From Salibacteraceae bacterium (GTDB lineage Bacteria > Bacteroidota > Bacteroidia > Flavobacteriales_G > Salibacteraceae): a DNA stretch of 64,000 nucleotides. A program made the position numbers and the translations under genes. The notes under the pieces are model-generated. The model did no database searches and had not been told where the DNA came from. It saw only the letters and a list, made by a program, of their open reading frames with translations. The stretch spans positions 61,964 through 125,963 of the forward strand of contig JAGYJZ010000010.1 of the NCBI GenBank assembly GCA_018401875.1. The letters are read 5' to 3'. Below, one piece after another: positions 18,314 through 27,320 of the stretch (position 1 is the stretch's first letter; every line of letters starts with the position of its first letter).

Positions 18314-19699
18314 TTAAATCATTGAAGATAGTTCGTTTTCAATCCTTTGCGCAAGCGCTTCAGCCGCTTCTTTGCTTTTGCTTTCTGTGTAGATGCGTAT
18401 GATGGGTTCGGTATTGCTTTTCCGCAAGTGGACCCACTCAGAAGCAAAATCAATTTTCAATCCATCAATGGTATTCACATTTTCACTGGCATAGCGCAGC
18501 TTCATCTTTTCGATAAGATCGTCAGGATTCATGCCTGCTTTCAGTTCAATCTTATTCTTTGCCATTTCGTAGTTCGGCAATCCTGCCCGCATTTCAGACA
18601 TCTGTTTGCCTTCGTGCACAAAATGACTCAGGAATAATGCAATTCCCGCTAACGAATCGCGGCCGTAGTGTAAATCAGGTACGATTATTCCACCGTTTCC
18701 TTCGCCACCAATCACGGCATTCTTGGCTTTCATTTCGGTGACTACATTTACTTCGCCAACGGCACTCGCGCTGTACATCTGCCCTGCCGCTTCAGTAACA
18801 TCTCTCAAGGCACGTGATGAAGAAAGGTTTGAAACCGTTGCACCCGGCTTGTTCTTCATATAATAATCGGCAATGGCCACGAGTGTATATTCTTCGCCAA
18901 ACATTTCTCCGTTTTCGGATATCAGAGCCAATCGATCAACATCTGGATCGACAACAATACCGAGGTCACACTTTTTCTCCACAACAATTCTTGAAATCTC
19001 GGTGAGGTGCTTCTTCAAAGGTTCGGGATTGTGTGCAAAATTGCCTGAAACATCACCATTGATGTGCTCGACATTCGTTACCCCAAGCCTTTCTAAAAGA
19101 ACAGGAATGGCCAATCCACCGGTTGAGTTTACCGAATCAACTGCAATTTTCAAGTTTGCATTCTTGATTCCTTCCACATCCACTAATGCATAGGCTAATA
19201 CTTGATCAACATGCTTTTCTATCCAACCGTGTTCTTTCGAATAACTCCCTGTTTTTGAAACATCAGGAAAATCAAAATCCGCTTTCGAAATGGTTTCCAG
19301 CAGTGCTTTTCCTTGCTCAGCTGAGATAAATTCGCCTTTGTTGTTGAGTAATTTCAGCGCGTTCCACTCTACAGGATTATGACTTGCTGTAAGAATAATT
19401 CCGCCATCTGCATTTAATCCAGGGACAGCAATTTCAACCGTTGGCGTAGTGCTCAACCCAAGATCAATTACATTTACTCCTGAAGCTTGAAGTGTTCCAC
19501 TCACAAGATCTGAGAGCCACCCGCCTGAAGGACGGGCATCACGACCTATAACAACTGTTGGGTTTTCCTTACCCGATTGCTGAATGACAAAAGTCGAAAA
19601 TGCTGCCGCAAAGTTCACAGCGTCTAGTGGTGTAAGGTTAGTACCAGGCTTCCCACCTATGGTTCCACGGGTACCTGATATGGATGATATTAATGTCAT
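18314..19699 (-). CDS. glmM: Phosphoglucosamine mutase
   Basis: A 461-residue alpha-D-phosphohexomutase converting glucosamine-6-phosphate to glucosamine-1-phosphate for cell-wall and LPS precursors. Seen: SGTRGTIGGKPG, the phosphoserine loop TASHNPVEWNALK near residue 100, the magnesium loop DPDVDRLAL, the sugar-specificity loop GGEGNGGII, and the C-terminal phosphate-binding RKSNTEPIIRIYTE. The GEGNG loop fits GlmM or the phosphomannomutase-like Bacteroidota subgroup. GlmM is the preferred call. First gene of a three-gene operon. Confidence 0.85.
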   Translation of the reverse strand: MTLISSISGTRGTIGGKPGTNLTPLDAVNFAAAFSTFVIQQSGKENPTVVIGRDARPSGGWLSDLVSGTLQASGVNVIDLGLSTTPTVEIAVPGLNADGGIILTASHNPVEWNALKLLNNKGEFISAEQGKALLETISKADFDFPDVSKTGSYSKEHGWIEKHVDQVLAYALVDVEGIKNANLKIAVDSVNSTGGLAIPVLLERLGVTNVEHINGDVSGNFAHNPEPLKKHLTEISRIVVEKKCDLGIVVDPDVDRLALISENGEMFGEEYTLVAIADYYMKNKPGATVSNLSSSRALRDVTEAAGQMYSASAVGEVNVVTEMKAKNAVIGGEGNGGIIVPDLHYGRDSLAGIALFLSHFVHEGKQMSEMRAGLPNYEMAKNKIELKAGMNPDDLIEKMKLRYASENVNTIDGLKIDFASEWVHLRKSNTEPIIRIYTESKSKEAAEALAQRIENELSSMI

Positions 19700-19714
19700 T
19701 TAATTCAAAAGGTG

Positions 19715-19722
19715 CAAAGATA
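19715..19722 (-). promoter_or_regulatory. Putative -7 box of the glmM operon
   Basis: On the minus strand TATCTTTG matches TAnnTTTG, 15 bases upstream of the glmM ATG. Confidence 0.45.
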
Positions 19723-19896
19723 GACTTCCCCTTCAGATTTGACTTTTTATGAAGTAGGAATAAAGTCGAATATTAGGCTGTATTGTAGGAATAATCATCA
19801 CTTTTGCACTTATGTTCAGAAGCTTGTTGAAAACGTAGTAGGAGAATGAAAAGAACGGGTATTTCAAATTCTAAATTTGATGATACTGCTTAGATT

Positions 19897-21318
19897 ATGG
19901 AAGAGTTTGATGAAAATTTCTTTAGTGCAAGCGATCTTACCGATTTGGTAAATCGATTTGAACAAATGGTGAAACAAGGTTCTTCATCGTACTACGAAGT
20001 GGATGATCTCGAATCGTTGCTCGAACATTTCATGGTGCACCATCACCTTGATTTAGCATTTAAGGTGGTAGAAACCGCACATTCACAGCATCCCAACAAC
20101 AACCAATTGAGCATCAAAGAAGCCGAGTTGTTGTCGTTGGCCGATAAGCACAGCGAAGCACTTGAGCTCTTGAGCAAAGTGGAAACATTCGAAAGTTTCA
20201 ATCCAGATTTTCACATCGCGCGCGCCAACATCTTAAGCCAGACTGGGCATTATGACAAGGCTATCAGAAGCTTACACGAAGCGCTGAAATGCTCGAGCGA
20301 TGAGCCTGATGTGATCTATATGAATTTAGCCATCGAGCATCAGAACTTGGAGGAATACGAGCAAGCGATAGGGTTTCTTCAAAAAGCCTTGGAGACGAAT
20401 CCAGAAAACGAAGATGCTTTGTATGAACTCGCCTATTGTTATGAACTTACAAAGTCTTATCCCGCAGCGGTTTCATATTTCAGCAAGGTAATTGACAAAC
20501 ATCCATACAATGCACATGCATGGTTTAACCTAGGGGCAGCCTATCAAGCGATTGGTGAATTTGAAAAAGCCCTCACAGCGTTTGACTATGTCATCATCAT
20601 TGACGAAGAGTTCCACGCGGCATACTTCAATAAAGCAAATGTTTTGGTAAGGCTTGAACGCCATGGAGAAGCGATTGACCTTTACAAAAAAGCTTTGGCG
20701 TTTGAAATCCTTGATTCGTTGATCTATTTCTACATTGGCGACTGCTACGACCATATTGGTGATACAAAAGCCGCACTGGTGTATTTTGAAAAAGCGATTA
20801 AGAAAGACGACACCATGGCTGAAGCTTGGATCGGAGCGAGCAGTGCGCTAGACGAATTGGGCCGTGAAATTGAAGCATTGGAATATGCAGGCAAGGCCAT
20901 AAAGTTTGAGCCTGACAATGGCGATTACTACTGCTTTTTAGCCGGGCTACAAATGAAATACGACCTGTTAATTGACAGTGCGGATTCGTTTGAAAAAGCC
21001 ATCGAATTCGGCTATGAAGAAGAAGACCTGTGGGAAGATTACAGCCAACTGGCACTTACATTAAAAAACACGGAACTTATCGGTGAAATTGTGCACAAAG
21101 GCTTAGATATTTTCCCGGAAAATAAACTACTCCAACTCTATCAATGCATATATCGCTACAGCATCGGCAATGACGAAGAAGCATTTGAGTTGCTCGTTGA
21201 ATTACTGATTCAAGAACCTGCGCTCATCGAAGAGTTTGTGCTCTATTACCCAAAAGCAATCGAGAGCAAAGACGTTCAATTCTTGATTCAATCATTGCGA
21301 ATAAGCCAAGGAAACTAA
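19897..21318 (+). CDS. TPR-repeat protein
   Basis: A 473-residue protein made almost entirely of tetratricopeptide repeats (about ten to twelve, from residue 40 on). Units such as AIGFLQKALETNPENEDALYELAYCYE and ALTAFDYVIIIDEEFHAAYFNKANVLV show the W/L-G-Y-A-F-A-P pattern. There is no signal peptide and no membrane helix, so it is cytosolic. These proteins act as protein-binding scaffolds; the partner is unknown. It is followed at 50 bases by the rhodanese / DUF368 / aroE unit. Confidence 0.9.
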   Translation: MEEFDENFFSASDLTDLVNRFEQMVKQGSSSYYEVDDLESLLEHFMVHHHLDLAFKVVETAHSQHPNNNQLSIKEAELLSLADKHSEALELLSKVETFESFNPDFHIARANILSQTGHYDKAIRSLHEALKCSSDEPDVIYMNLAIEHQNLEEYEQAIGFLQKALETNPENEDALYELAYCYELTKSYPAAVSYFSKVIDKHPYNAHAWFNLGAAYQAIGEFEKALTAFDYVIIIDEEFHAAYFNKANVLVRLERHGEAIDLYKKALAFEILDSLIYFYIGDCYDHIGDTKAALVYFEKAIKKDDTMAEAWIGASSALDELGREIEALEYAGKAIKFEPDNGDYYCFLAGLQMKYDLLIDSADSFEKAIEFGYEEEDLWEDYSQLALTLKNTELIGEIVHKGLDIFPENKLLQLYQCIYRYSIGNDEEAFELLVELLIQEPALIEEFVLYYPKAIESKDVQFLIQSLRISQGN

Positions 21319-21368
21319 CCTACTATTCTTAGAAGCTTTGCTGATGCTGGCTTCACTACCGTTGAGCT

Positions 21369-21683
21369 ATGAATGAAATTACCGTACTAGAATTAAAGTC
21401 CAAGTTAGACGCTGGAGAAGACATCCAGTTGATCGATGTGAGAGAAGAAAACGAATACGACTTTTGCAATATTGGTGCTGAACACATCCCGATGGGAGAA
21501 ATCATCCTAAAAGTCGATCAAATTTCACGCGATAAGCAAGTAGTAATCCACTGCAAATCAGGAGGTCGGTCAGGAAATGTAGTAAATGCACTTACTGCCC
21601 GTGGCTTTCACAATGTGTTTAACCTGCAAGGTGGCATTTTAGCGTGGGCTGAAAAAATCGATACGAGTTTACCCACTTATTGA
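21369..21683 (+). CDS. Rhodanese-like sulfurtransferase
   Basis: A 104-residue single rhodanese domain. Seen: IQLIDVREENEYDFCNIGAEHIPMG, the active-site cysteine loop VIHCKSGGRS (cysteine near residue 62) and the closing GGILAW. The loop is six residues long, as in sulfur-handling rhodaneses rather than Cdc25-type phosphatases. Cytosolic. Its TGA overlaps the ATG of the DUF368 gene (TGATG), so they are translationally coupled. Confidence 0.93.
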   Translation: MNEITVLELKSKLDAGEDIQLIDVREENEYDFCNIGAEHIPMGEIILKVDQISRDKQVVIHCKSGGRSGNVVNALTARGFHNVFNLQGGILAWAEKIDTSLPTY

Positions 21684-22654
21684 TGAAGGATACCAAGTCT
21701 ATTCTATTGAATGCTGCCAAAGGCGCTGCCATGGGTATTGCCGAGGTTATTCCAGGAGTTTCAGGTGGTACCATCGCCTTTATTACAGGGATTTACGAAC
21801 GATTATTAAATGTCATCAAGTCCATCGGACCTGAGTTATGGCACGGCTTCAAACAAGAGGGAATAAAAGGCGCTTGGAAGAAGTTGGATGGTGTGTTCTT
21901 GAGCTCATTGCTTGGAGGAATGATCGTGGGCATCGTAATTGGCGTGTTTCTGATTACCTATTTACTTGAAACATATCCGTTGTTGGTTTGGTCGTATTTC
22001 TTCGGACTCATCGTGGTGAGTGCCCTGTTTGTGGGCAGAGAGGTGAAGGTGTGGGATGGACAAAAGATTTTCGCGATCGTGTTGGGTGGCGCTGTGGCCT
22101 ACCTTATCACCGTTGGTGTGCCCGCTCCAGGAAACCCCGCACTGTATTATGTTTTTATATCAGGTGCCATTGCTGTTAGTGCTTTGCTCCTTCCAGGAAT
22201 TTCAGGAAGTTTCATCCTCCTGCTCATGGGTATGTATTCTTATGTGATTCCGACCGTTAAGGAAGCGCTCAAAACCTTTGAACTCGACAAGTTGATCATC
22301 TTGCTTACGTTCGGCTCAGGCATGTTGGTTGGAATGGTTGTGTTTTCGAGGGTGTTGAGCTGGACGTTTAAGAATTACCACGACCTCACATTATCGGTTT
22401 TGACTGGCTTCCTCATTGGCTCGTTGAACAAAATATGGCCTTGGCAAGAAGTGCTACAAACCATCACCAATGATAAAGGCGAGCAAAAAATAATATTCAG
22501 CAAAAGTGTTTTACCCGCAACGTTCTCGGGGTTAGAAAACAATTTCCTCTATGGAAATGATCCGCAGATTCTCGGTTGTTTACTTCTCATGGCTCTCGGT
22601 TTCTTGACCGTGTTTGGAGCCGAAATTATGGCCAAAAAACTGCAAGCGAAGTGA
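21683..22654 (+). CDS. DUF368 membrane protein (PopT-like)
   Basis: A 323-residue integral membrane protein with about eight hydrophobic helices. Seen: the DUF368 hallmark GIAEVIPGVSGGTIAFITGIYERL near the N-terminus and the repeated internal motif LLPGISGSFILLLMGMY, the pseudo-symmetric half. Members of DUF368 have been reported as undecaprenyl-phosphate translocases (PopT), recycling the lipid carrier of envelope sugar synthesis. The ATG at 21683 overlaps the rhodanese stop, and its own stop overlaps the GTG start of aroE (GTGA). Confidence 0.9.
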   Translation: MKDTKSILLNAAKGAAMGIAEVIPGVSGGTIAFITGIYERLLNVIKSIGPELWHGFKQEGIKGAWKKLDGVFLSSLLGGMIVGIVIGVFLITYLLETYPLLVWSYFFGLIVVSALFVGREVKVWDGQKIFAIVLGGAVAYLITVGVPAPGNPALYYVFISGAIAVSALLLPGISGSFILLLMGMYSYVIPTVKEALKTFELDKLIILLTFGSGMLVGMVVFSRVLSWTFKNYHDLTLSVLTGFLIGSLNKIWPWQEVLQTITNDKGEQKIIFSKSVLPATFSGLENNFLYGNDPQILGCLLLMALGFLTVFGAEIMAKKLQAK

Positions 22655-23373
22655 GGCATTTTGGATTAATCGGTTATCCGCTCGCCCACTCTTTCTCACC
22701 GGAATACTTCAGAATTAAATTTGATTTACTAGGAATTGAAAATGTTGATTACAAGTCATTTGAGATAATAGACTTAAATAAATTAAGCACGTTGATTCAC
22801 GATCAAAAACTTGAAGGATTCAACGTGACTATTCCGCACAAGGAAAGCATCATTCCCTACCTCGATGAACTCACGAAAGATGCGGAAGCTATCGGCTCGG
22901 TAAACTGCGTAAAAGTGGTCGATGCAAAATTGGTCGGCCACAATACCGATGTAATTGGCTTCGCTAATTCTTTGAGGGAATTTATTGGAGAAAATCGCAT
23001 CTCGAGCGGATTGGTGCTTGGCAGCGGTGGAGGTTCAAAAGCAGTGCAGTACGCATTGAATCAGGTTGATATTCCCTTCAACGTAGTTTCTCGCTCGGGC
23101 CAATTGACGTACGAAAGCCTGTCCGCATCGCTAATTCGAAGCACTGCATTGATCGTCAACACCACTCCTGTGGGTATGTTTCCAAATATTAATGAATACC
23201 CTGACATTCCGTACGAAGCCATCACGAGCAAGCACTTTGCATTTGATTTGATTTACAACCCTGCAGAAACATCCTTTCTGAGAAAATGCAGGCTCTTGGG
23301 AGCAAAGACCACAAACGGACAAAAAATGCTCGAGATTCAAGCCGACAAGAGCTGGGAGATCTGGAATGAGTGA
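22651..23373 (+). CDS. aroE: Shikimate dehydrogenase
   Basis: A 240-residue NADP-dependent enzyme reducing 3-dehydroshikimate in aromatic amino-acid synthesis. I chose the GTG at 22651, which overlaps the DUF368 stop and reads (V)RHFGLIGYPLAHSFSP, the correct family N-terminus. The upstream ATG reading merely reads through the neighbour. Seen: SxS substrate motif, NVTIPHKE with the catalytic lysine, NTDVIGF with the aspartate, the glycine-rich LGSGGGSKAVQYAL, and NGQKMLEIQADKSWEIW. Short form usual in Bacteroidota. Confidence 0.93.
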   Translation: MRHFGLIGYPLAHSFSPEYFRIKFDLLGIENVDYKSFEIIDLNKLSTLIHDQKLEGFNVTIPHKESIIPYLDELTKDAEAIGSVNCVKVVDAKLVGHNTDVIGFANSLREFIGENRISSGLVLGSGGGSKAVQYALNQVDIPFNVVSRSGQLTYESLSASLIRSTALIVNTTPVGMFPNINEYPDIPYEAITSKHFAFDLIYNPAETSFLRKCRLLGAKTTNGQKMLEIQADKSWEIWNE

Positions 23374-23433
23374 TGATTAATTATGAGTAAACCAATCTGG
23401 TTATTGTATACCTTTCCTGACATCTGCTTCCTC

Positions 23434-23465
23434 TCTTTGAGAATCTGCGGCTTTAGGCGAAATAA
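23434..23465 (+). repeat. Imperfect direct repeat, left copy
   Basis: TCTTTG-NNN-NTCTGCGGCTT-NGGCG-NAAATAA-type sequence, matched at 24333-24364 on the other side of the 4HB sensor gene. Similar degenerate fragments are common intergenic debris in Bacteroidota. Confidence 0.4.
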
Positions 23466-23610
23466 AAAACCGTCTTTGACTCTTGTTCACTATTCTTTAA
23501 GATCTTAGGTGTGATTTTTAAACTCAGAAAAACAGGCTTAATAAACAATTCAAAATCTAACTTAACTTTGAACAATAGCTATTGTAGCTTAGTTGTTAAC
23601 TATACTGTCA

Positions 23611-23618
23611 TAGTTTTG
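23611..23618 (+). promoter_or_regulatory. Putative -7 box of the 4HB sensor gene
   Basis: TAGTTTTG matches TAnnTTTG, 41 bases before the ATG at 23660. A TTG lies about 16 bases upstream of it, a weak -33 candidate. Confidence 0.4.
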
Positions 23619-23659
23619 GGAACGCTCATAAAACAGTAGCGAAAATTAAATAACGAACA

Positions 23660-24265
23660 ATGAATTTATTAACTAAGGTAAAGTGGTTTCTTGCAGTATC
23701 AGGAGTTTTCCTAGTTATTTTAGCGACTAACCTCATCGACAAAAACAACTTCGAAAAAGTAGAAAGGTCTGTTGACAATATTTACAACGAAAGACTTCTA
23801 GCAAAAGAGCTCCTTCTTGACATTAGTATTAAATTTCATACAAAAGAATTGGCCTATGCATTGAATGATACGGTTTATTTAAAAACTCAGAATGACCTTG
23901 TGAATGCGGAAATCGCCAAATCCCTTGAGCTGTTTAACCGAGCTGGAGCAACTAAACAAGAGCGGTACACCTTAGATGATCTCAACGAGAACCATGAGCG
24001 CTTGATAAAGTATGAATCAAATACCAAAATGGAAGGGCTTCTATACACCTCAGAATGTGCCGAGTTATTTTCTGCTATCAACGCTAATATTAGTGATTTG
24101 GCTGCAGAACAAATGAAGGAAGGTAAGAATCAAACAAAACTTGCAGCTAATGCAGTGAATAGCGTGAAGCTTTACTCTAAGATTGAAATTTACATGTTGA
24201 TTTTCTTAGCGCTTATTTTACAAGTTATTATTCTTTACAATCCGAAAAAGACCACTGAAGAATAA
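23660..24265 (+). CDS. Four-helix-bundle membrane sensor (MCP-like, no signalling domain)
   Basis: A 201-residue protein with one N-terminal membrane helix (about residues 8-24), a helical extracytoplasmic region of about 145 residues (repeated heptad-like ERLLAKELLLDISIKFHTKELAYAL and ELFSAINANISDLAAEQ) and a C-terminal membrane helix (about 178-195), ending in a few cytosolic residues. This is the sensor half of a methyl-accepting chemotaxis protein (4HB_MCP) without HAMP or signalling domain. It stands alone; the partner is unknown. Flanked by an imperfect direct repeat. Confidence 0.65.
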   Translation: MNLLTKVKWFLAVSGVFLVILATNLIDKNNFEKVERSVDNIYNERLLAKELLLDISIKFHTKELAYALNDTVYLKTQNDLVNAEIAKSLELFNRAGATKQERYTLDDLNENHERLIKYESNTKMEGLLYTSECAELFSAINANISDLAAEQMKEGKNQTKLAANAVNSVKLYSKIEIYMLIFLALILQVIILYNPKKTTEE

Positions 24266-24588
24266 GAGCGGTTATCGAATTGATTTCTGACCTCAATTTA
24301 AATTGCAGTACCTGCAGTTCTTAACATCCTAATCTTTGCTGGTCTGCGGCTTGGCGTGAAATAAGCTCTCGCTAAGGCGCTAAGACGCGAAGGATTTAAG
24401 ACAGGTTAGGTTTCGGATTCTAGTCAATAGTTCGCTTCTCGGTATGAATTAGTGAAATTTTGAAGTTGTTTTGTGTTCTTATACTATGCATGAAATCGAC
24501 TCGTGATAAACACCAAAATTTGTTGCATAGCAAAATATGAATAAGAAATAGTTGAAAGATTCTTAAAACAAAACACTTCGCATATCAC
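24266..24588. other. Gene-free stretch between 4HB sensor and hemF
   Basis: 323 bases without a supportable gene. It holds the right copy of the imperfect direct repeat (24333-24364), which continues into a GCTAAGGCGCTAAGACGCGAAGG sequence with two tandem GCTAAG units. It is A+T-rich toward hemF. No convincing terminator seen. Confidence 0.6.
24333..24364 (+). repeat. Imperfect direct repeat, right copy
   Basis: Partner of 23434-23465. The shared core is TCTGCGGCTT followed by GGCG and AAATAA with small indels. Together the two copies bracket the 4HB sensor gene. Confidence 0.4.
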
Positions 24589-25494
24589 CTATTCCTCTTC
24601 AGGAACGTAGGCCGTTTGAAGAATGTGTTGCGTGCGCATTTCCTCGCCATCTGCAGGCCATTGTTGGTTATACTTCCAACCGGTTTCGGGCGGTAAACTC
24701 ATAAGAATAGAGTCGATGCGGCCATCTGTATCGAGCCCGAATTTAGTGCCTTTATCCAGCACAAGGTTGAATTCAACATAGCGACTCCTGCGGTGCATTT
24801 GCCACGCTTTATTTAAATCGTTAAACGGAGTGTCAGCATTTATGCGCATGAGATGCGTATAGATCGGAGCGAAAGCATCGCCTATTTGCTGCACAAAAGC
24901 AAAAAGCTCTTCCTTCGGTTTACCTTCCGTTTGTTGATTCAATCGATCGAAGAAAATACCGCTAACTCCGCGTGATTCTTTTCGGTGCTTGATGTAGAAA
25001 TACGCGTTAGCCCATTTGGCAAAACGCGGGTGATAAGTCATGTCATGCGCGTCACACGCTGCCTTGAGTTGCGCATGAAACCACTGCGTTTGCGCATCGT
25101 CTACATAGTGCGGAGTAAGGTCAATTCCACCGCCAAACCACCACACATTGTCATTCATTTCAAAATAGCGCACGTTCATGTGGATGATGGGCAGAAATGG
25201 ATTGTCAGGATGCATAACGATTGAAACTCCTGTCGCAAAGAAGGCATTCGACTGCACGTTTAAGGCGGATTTGATGTTGTCTGGCAACTCACCGTGCACA
25301 GCCGAGAAGTTTACCCCACCTTTCGAAATGATATTTCCCTGTTGGATCACACGTGTATCGCCACCACCTCCACCCGGCCGCTCCCACATTTCTGAGGTGA
25401 ACGAAGCGCCTCCATCTGTCTTTGATACTTCAGCACAAATTCGATCTTGGAGTCCATTAAACCACTCGGCTATTTCATCTCTTGTGTAGGCCAT
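24589..25494 (-). CDS. hemF: Oxygen-dependent coproporphyrinogen III oxidase
   Basis: A 301-residue enzyme decarboxylating coproporphyrinogen III to protoporphyrinogen IX with O2, in haem synthesis. Seen: NPFLPIIHMNVRYFEM, GGIDLTPHYV, YHPRFAKWANAYFYIKHR, RGVSGIFFDRL and RRSRYVEFNLVLDKGTKFGL, all family signatures in order. Length is normal. Its ATG lies 25 bases inside the 3' end of the LysM gene upstream, so it is translationally linked to the guaA operon. It implies aerobic or facultative growth. Confidence 0.96.
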   Translation of the reverse strand: MAYTRDEIAEWFNGLQDRICAEVSKTDGGASFTSEMWERPGGGGGDTRVIQQGNIISKGGVNFSAVHGELPDNIKSALNVQSNAFFATGVSIVMHPDNPFLPIIHMNVRYFEMNDNVWWFGGGIDLTPHYVDDAQTQWFHAQLKAACDAHDMTYHPRFAKWANAYFYIKHRKESRGVSGIFFDRLNQQTEGKPKEELFAFVQQIGDAFAPIYTHLMRINADTPFNDLNKAWQMHRRSRYVEFNLVLDKGTKFGLDTDGRIDSILMSLPPETGWKYNQQWPADGEEMRTQHILQTAYVPEEE

Positions 25495-27320
25495 CTCTCA
25501 AATTCCTTCAATCTATAATTCTCATATTCATACAGCTGCACGGCCTGATTTTCAACCCCGCTTTCGGGCAATACCCTGTGAAAATGGTAATCCATCAATA
25601 TTCCTGAAAATTGAAATTTCTCTGGCGCAGCAAACCAGTCGCCTGGGTTGTACGTTGCCTGAGTAATCAAGTAGTGACAAAGGTCAAAACCGACCAATGT
25701 AAAGCGGTCAGGTTCGAATCCTTTCACATTTCGATAATGGGAAAAGAAACTTTTGACGCGATAGTCATTGAAATCAAGGTAGCCAATAATGGGAATCGTT
25801 ACACTCAGTTCATGCAGTTGTTCCACGTCCAGGTCGTTTTCATAACGCTGCCATTCTTCCAATCCTATTACCCTAAAGTCGAATTTCCCCTTCGACCCGT
25901 ACTTCAAATTATACAATTCGCTCAGCAGCTTGGTGACAAATACCTTATTTAACGAAGGAACAAATAAAGTGAAGCTTCCAGAATCTCCAAGCCTCATGGT
26001 TAAGGTCTCTCTGTTGATATCCCATAGTTTGATTTCACGAATCACCTCTTCACTCGCAGTATCTGGCAGTTGAATTGCCTTGCGATACTGCGCTTTGAAA
26101 AAGTCGACATTCGATGCGTCTTGAAATTTGTTGCTGTTTACCAAAACCAAATTGGAGTCGCGGTATTTTGAAGCGAGCAATTCTGCAATGGCATCTATCT
26201 GCATCGACTCACTCGGGGTTGTTTTAATGGCATTTGGACGTTGAAATAAAATCTTTGAAGGCTTGGGTATCGGACAAATAGAAGGGATACCCTTTCGTTT
26301 CGCATGGTCAGCAATCATCTCAAATTGATCGGTGTAAAAAGGGCCTACCAACACATCAAAATCATTCAATACACCACGCCTAATTAATTGAGAAACAAGC
26401 ACCGTATCCTGACCTACATCGAAAAGTTTTACGTTCAATTCCAGTCCCTTTTTCTGTGCCAGCGAATCAATCGCAAACTCAAACCCCCTATAAAAACTAA
26501 GGGCTACACGTTGTGCTTCTGTGATTTGAAATGACAAAGAATTTAACGAGTCAGGAAAGCTGGGTGAAAACGGCAATAGCAAAGCGATCGAAAGCGGCTC
26601 ACCTTTCTCTGGTTGATGCATTTCGATCAACTCAGGAAGTGTTTGATCGAGTTTTTCAAACGTTGAATCAATCTTCACCGGTACACGTGTGCCAGGAATT
26701 CGGATCGCCATTCCTTCGCGCAGTGAAACATTTGGATTCGCCTTTACAATTTCATCAACAGTAGTGCTATACAACTTACTCAAGCTGTAGAATGTTTCTC
26801 CTTTTAAAATGATGTGGCTCTTTAGCGTATCTGACTCAGCTGCTAGCACATTCGATTCTTTCGTGTCTACTTTGGCGATTGGAATCCTAACTTGGTCCCC
26901 AACCTTCAATCCATTCAACTTGATGGAATCGTTTACCTTGAGCAACTCAGCCACCGTGGTGTTATACTTTTTACTAATCGCGTAGAGTGTCTCTTTGGGC
27001 TGTGCCTCGTGCGTGATGAATTCATCATTTTGCTGCACCACCGCACCCAGGTCTCTTTTATTATTGCTCGTAACTGGAATCAGCAAGGTTTGATTCACCT
27101 TCAAGCCTTCTTCTAACAATATCGGGTTGTTATCCTGAATTTCAGTGATTTCGAGGTTATATAACTTAGAAATACCATAAAGTGTGTTTCCGGGTTCAAC
27201 TACGTGCAAGTAATACTTGTTGCCGTTGATTTTGTGCACCGTTGGGGTTTCCTGCGAGAAAGCAGAAAAGCCGGCAATGAGCAGAAAGCAAACTAATATG
27301 TAATTCCTTATTATTCCCAT
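25470..27320 (-). CDS. LysM / type 1 periplasmic-binding-fold protein
   Basis: A 616-residue exported protein. A signal peptide (about 22 residues, ending SAFS) is followed by three LysM domains at about residues 33-85, 98-150 and 165-212 ([54 protein letters not shown]), which bind peptidoglycan. A type 1 periplasmic-binding-protein fold runs from about 240 to the end ([39 protein letters not shown]). The layout recalls LpoA-like activators and amino-acid-binding proteins. It overlaps guaA upstream by 10 bases and hemF downstream by 25. Likely a cell-wall-linked periplasmic factor. Confidence 0.8.
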   Translation of the reverse strand: MGIIRNYILVCFLLIAGFSAFSQETPTVHKINGNKYYLHVVEPGNTLYGISKLYNLEITEIQDNNPILLEEGLKVNQTLLIPVTSNNKRDLGAVVQQNDEFITHEAQPKETLYAISKKYNTTVAELLKVNDSIKLNGLKVGDQVRIPIAKVDTKESNVLAAESDTLKSHIILKGETFYSLSKLYSTTVDEIVKANPNVSLREGMAIRIPGTRVPVKIDSTFEKLDQTLPELIEMHQPEKGEPLSIALLLPFSPSFPDSLNSLSFQITEAQRVALSFYRGFEFAIDSLAQKKGLELNVKLFDVGQDTVLVSQLIRRGVLNDFDVLVGPFYTDQFEMIADHAKRKGIPSICPIPKPSKILFQRPNAIKTTPSESMQIDAIAELLASKYRDSNLVLVNSNKFQDASNVDFFKAQYRKAIQLPDTASEEVIREIKLWDINRETLTMRLGDSGSFTLFVPSLNKVFVTKLLSELYNLKYGSKGKFDFRVIGLEEWQRYENDLDVEQLHELSVTIPIIGYLDFNDYRVKSFFSHYRNVKGFEPDRFTLVGFDLCHYLITQATYNPGDWFAAPEKFQFSGILMDYHFHRVLPESGVENQAVQLYEYENYRLKEFERWPTQEMK

